Assembly (NCBI RefSeq): GCF_014191355.1
Contig: NZ_JACHWM010000014.1
Span: 1-64,000 of the forward strand
Reading direction: 5' to 3'
Length of the DNA stretch: 64,000 nt
DNA from: Methylobacterium sp. R2-1
GTDB taxonomy: Bacteria; Pseudomonadota; Alphaproteobacteria; Rhizobiales; Beijerinckiaceae
Shown here: in pieces, positions 61,642 to 64,000 of the stretch
Position numbering within the stretch: the first letter of the stretch is position 1
Layout: the number at the start of each line of letters is the position of its first letter
Notes under the pieces: generated by a model
What the model was told of the DNA's origin: nothing
The model's database searches: none
The model's input: the letters and a program-made list of their open reading frames with translations, nothing else
Position numbers and translations under genes: made by a program

Positions 61642-62925
61642 TTACAGCCCCGTCGGCCGGCCGGCGGCGACCACCAGCATCCGGCCATCGCCAAGGGTGC
61701 GGGCGCCGGCCCGCCGGATGTCGGCCTGGGTCACACTTGCCACGAGGTCGTTGCGGCGGGCGATGTAGTCCATGCCGAGGCCCTCGAAGGCGATCTGCAC
61801 GAGCTGGTTGGCGATCTTGGTCGAGGTGTCGAAGCCCAGTGCGTAGGAGCCGGTCAGGTAGTCCTTGGCCTTCTGCAACTCCTCGTCGGAGGGGCCGTCG
61901 GTGATGAGGCGGTGGATCTCGTCGCCGATCACGTCGAGGGCCTCGACCACGCGCTCGTTCTTGGTGGCGGTGTAGCCCCAGGTCATGGCCACCCCCCGGT
62001 GCGAAGTGAGCGAGGTGCCGACCGAGTAGGCCAGCCCGCGCTTCTCGCGCACCTCCTGGAACAAGCGCGAGGTAAAGGCGCCGCCGCCCAGGATGTGATT
62101 CAGCACATAGGCAGGGATGAAGTCGGGGTCGCGCCACGCCACACCCGGCAGGCCGAAGCGGATCACCGATTGTGGAACGTCGAGATCGACAACGATGCGC
62201 CGGCCGAGCTCATTGATGGCAGTCGGCGGCACGGGCTTGAGCGGGCCAGCCTCGGGCAGACCGCCGAAGGCGCGGGCGATCATCCCGGTGATCTCCGCCT
62301 CGTCGAAGGCGCCGACGGCGGCGACCTTGAGGCCGCCGCGTCCGATCACGGCACGGTGCAGGGCCACGAGGTCGTCGCGGGTGATCGCCGACAGGGTCTC
62401 CACGGTTCCGGCGGACGGGCGACCATAGGGGTGGCCCAGGAAAGCCTCGCGGAAGTATCGACGGGAGGCCAGCACGCCGGGATCGTTCTGCTGGTAGCGC
62501 AGGCCGGCGATCATCTGCGCCCGCACCCGCTCGATCGCCGGCGGGTCGAAGCGCGGCTCGGCGAGGGAAAGGCTGAGCAGGCGGATCGCCTCGTCGGCGT
62601 GTTTCGTCAGCGTCTTGAGCGAGCCACCGATGGAATCGGGTCCTGTGTGGAAGCTCAGCTCGATCGCACGGGCTGCCAGCGCCTCTTGGAAGGCGTCGGA
62701 ATCGAGGTCGCCCGCGCCCTCGTCGAGGAGCCGCGCCATCATCTGCGCGGTGCCTGCCTTGCCCTCCGCGTCCTGCGCCGCACCGCCCTCGAAGGTGAAG
62801 GAGAGCGCGATCATCGGCACCACCGGCGAGGCGACGTGCCAAGCCTCGATGCCGGGGGCGGCCGCGAGCGGCAGCGCCTGAGTCGGCGAGGTCGCGATGC
62901 GGGTGCCGGTCTCGGCGAGATTCAT
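61642..62925 (-). CDS. M16 peptidase-like protein, non-catalytic subunit
   Basis: 427 residues of the processing-peptidase fold. The N-terminal part has GGAAQDAEGKAGTAQMMARL where catalytic members have H-x-x-E-H, so the zinc site is absent, as in the partner subunit of bacterial pitrilysin-like heterodimers. The C-terminal half has PGVAWRDPDFIPAYVLNHIL, and SRLFQEVREKRGLAYSVGTS, the glycine-rich loop region common to M16. Translated after a probable catalytic partner (62998 onwards) with about 70 bp between. Confidence 0.9.
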   Translation of the reverse strand: MNLAETGTRIATSPTQALPLAAAPGIEAWHVASPVVPMIALSFTFEGGAAQDAEGKAGTAQMMARLLDEGAGDLDSDAFQEALAARAIELSFHTGPDSIGGSLKTLTKHADEAIRLLSLSLAEPRFDPPAIERVRAQMIAGLRYQQNDPGVLASRRYFREAFLGHPYGRPSAGTVETLSAITRDDLVALHRAVIGRGGLKVAAVGAFDEAEITGMIARAFGGLPEAGPLKPVPPTAINELGRRIVVDLDVPQSVIRFGLPGVAWRDPDFIPAYVLNHILGGGAFTSRLFQEVREKRGLAYSVGTSLTSHRGVAMTWGYTATKNERVVEALDVIGDEIHRLITDGPSDEELQKAKDYLTGSYALGFDTSTKIANQLVQIAFEGLGMDYIARRNDLVASVTQADIRRAGARTLGDGRMLVVAAGRPTGL

Positions 62926-62997
62926 CGGAAGTTCCTTAAAGCGTCTTTTCGCAAACGGCGCCCCCGGCCTTCCGGCGACGCGAAGAATCGGGTGGCC

Positions 62998-64000
62998 TCA
63001 GGCGACCGTCACGTCCGTGTCGTGCGCCTTGGTGAGGTAGCCGGTCACCGAGCGAGCGGGCACAAGGTAGCGGGCGGCGACCGCCACGAGCCGATCGCGG
63101 GTCACCGCCTCGATCTCGGTCGGCCAAGCGCGCACCTCCTCGACGGTCTCGCCGATCGCGAGCGCCGAGCCGTAGATGCGGGCGAGCGAGCTCTGCGAGT
63201 CGGAGGAGTAGACCGTCTCGGCCACGAGCCGGATCTTGGCCCGCTCGATCGCTTCCGGGTCGAGCGCCTCAGGGGCGCGGCGCAGCACGCGGTCGACGTG
63301 CTCCTCCAGGGCCTCCAGCGTCACGCCCTCGGCCGGCACGGCGTAGACGGCGAACCGCGTGTCGTCGATGGCCGAGCCCATGTACCAAGCGCCGGCATTC
63401 ACGGCGACGCCCATCTCCAGCACCAGCTTGCGGTAGAGGAACGAGGTCGCACCGCCGCCGATCACCTCGGCGAGCAGTTCGAGGGCGTGACCCTCGCCGT
63501 CGCGGGCCGTCATGCAGGATGGGGTGAGGTAGAGGCGCTGCAGGGTCGGCTGCTCGACCTTCGGGTCGGCCACCGCGATGCGGCGCATCGCCCGCGGCTC
63601 CGGCTCGCGCGGGCGGGTCCGCAGGGGTCGCGCGCCTTGCGGCGTGACCCGGCCGTAGGTGTCCTCGGCCAGCCGCCGCACCTCGTCGGGCGTCACGTCG
63701 CCGGCGACGACCAGGATCGCGTTCTCGGGGGTGTAGAAGCGCTTGTAGTAGTCGATGGCGTGGGTGCGGTTCAGCTCCTCGATCTCGTGCATCCAGCCGA
63801 TGATCGGGATGCCGTAGGGGTGGTGCACGAACAGCGAGGCCGCCATCGCCTCGGAGAGCTGCGCCGACGGGTCGGTCTCGACCCGCATGCGGCGCTCCTC
63901 CAGCACCACGTCGCGCTCGGGCGCCACCACGGCGTCGTCGAGAACGAGGCCGCTCATGCGGTCGGCCTCGAAACTCATCATGGTCGAGAGATGGTCGCGG
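62998..64000 (-). CDS. M16 peptidase, probable catalytic subunit (5' end cut)
   Basis: The visible 333 residues lack the start, which is beyond 64000, and so the H-x-x-E-H zinc site. The downstream glutamate region is there: RDVVLEERRMRVETDPSAQ, the second conserved Glu block of M16. The middle contains HHPYGIPIIGWMHEIEEL, YTPENAILVVAGDVTPDEV, EQPTLQRLYLTPS, and the C-terminal half GGGATSFLYRKLVLEMG. Paired with the non-catalytic gene downstream, probably a periplasmic or cytosolic peptidase heterodimer. Confidence 0.9.
   Translation of the reverse strand, partial: RDHLSTMMSFEADRMSGLVLDDAVVAPERDVVLEERRMRVETDPSAQLSEAMAASLFVHHPYGIPIIGWMHEIEELNRTHAIDYYKRFYTPENAILVVAGDVTPDEVRRLAEDTYGRVTPQGARPLRTRPREPEPRAMRRIAVADPKVEQPTLQRLYLTPSCMTARDGEGHALELLAEVIGGGATSFLYRKLVLEMGVAVNAGAWYMGSAIDDTRFAVYAVPAEGVTLEALEEHVDRVLRRAPEALDPEAIERAKIRLVAETVYSSDSQSSLARIYGSALAIGETVEEVRAWPTEIEAVTRDRLVAVAARYLVPARSVTGYLTKAHDTDVTVA

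Overview
The window is GC-rich, densely packed chromosomal DNA from an alphaproteobacterium. It is most likely a Methylobacterium/Methylorubrum species. The support is rhizobial-type gene order (rpmH-rnpA-yidC-engB; zapA-6S RNA-5-formyl-THF cyclo-ligase), both glutamine synthetases I and II with P-II, a methylmalonyl-CoA mutase small subunit, an RcdA (DUF1465) homologue, and alphaproteobacterial signals such as a CtrA-type box and a sigma54 element. The species assignment is inference from content, not from a search. No rRNA, tRNA, CRISPR array, transposase or prophage was seen.

Layout. 1-5 kb: dTDP-rhamnose genes (rfbC, then rfbB cut by the window edge), small exported proteins, methylmalonyl-CoA mutase small subunit. 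5-9.5 kb: uppP, a glutathione S-transferase overlapping queG, a low-GC islet with a SLATT-like two-TM protein, an SDR epimerase. 9.7-14.5 kb: NUDIX, DUF983, RNase R, an FMN reductase. 14.6-19.3 kb: a glutamine cluster (glnA, divergent glnII with a sigma54-type promoter, glutaminase, P-II). 19.4-23.6 kb: NAD(P)HX repair enzyme, amino-acid permease, Sel1-repeat protein. 23.6-28.8 kb: a glycolysis/gluconeogenesis cluster (gap, a small membrane protein, pgk, fba, a ThiE-like protein). 29-33.7 kb: DUF4164, zapA, 6S RNA, cyclo-ligase, YmdB-type phosphoesterase, a MotA-like/OmpA-like pair. 34-38.4 kb: D-cysteine desulfhydrase family, ABC exporter, rpmE, rcdA.

38.4-43.3 kb holds the most interesting non-coding stretch: a predicted small RNA (about 97 nt, minus strand) with two hairpins and an intrinsic terminator, preceded by a CtrA-type TTAA-N7-TTAAC box and located upstream of rcdA (regulator of CtrA degradation). 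Next to it are the rpmH promoter and a strong leader hairpin, then rpmH-rnpA-yidC and engB. 43-53 kb: a short-chain fatty-acid transporter, a PP2A-like phosphatase, clpB with a possible RpoH promoter, two divergent MOSC paralogues, argB, a HAD nucleotidase and a zincin. 53-64 kb: an O-antigen-ligase-like protein, DUF2937, a WD40 protein with a small Cys-motif protein, DUF1275, a single-domain response regulator, bioD, fpr, a DUF4431 gene interrupted by one in-frame amber codon, a ring-cleaving dioxygenase, and two M16 peptidase genes (the second cut by the window end).

Most of the window is core housekeeping DNA. The accessory or unexplained signals are the SLATT-like islet, three copies of an interspersed palindromic repeat, two perfect inverted repeats with AC loops, the DUF4431 and DUF4926-like remnants, and the sRNA/CtrA-box locus. 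No clear multi-gene defence or biosynthetic system was found.
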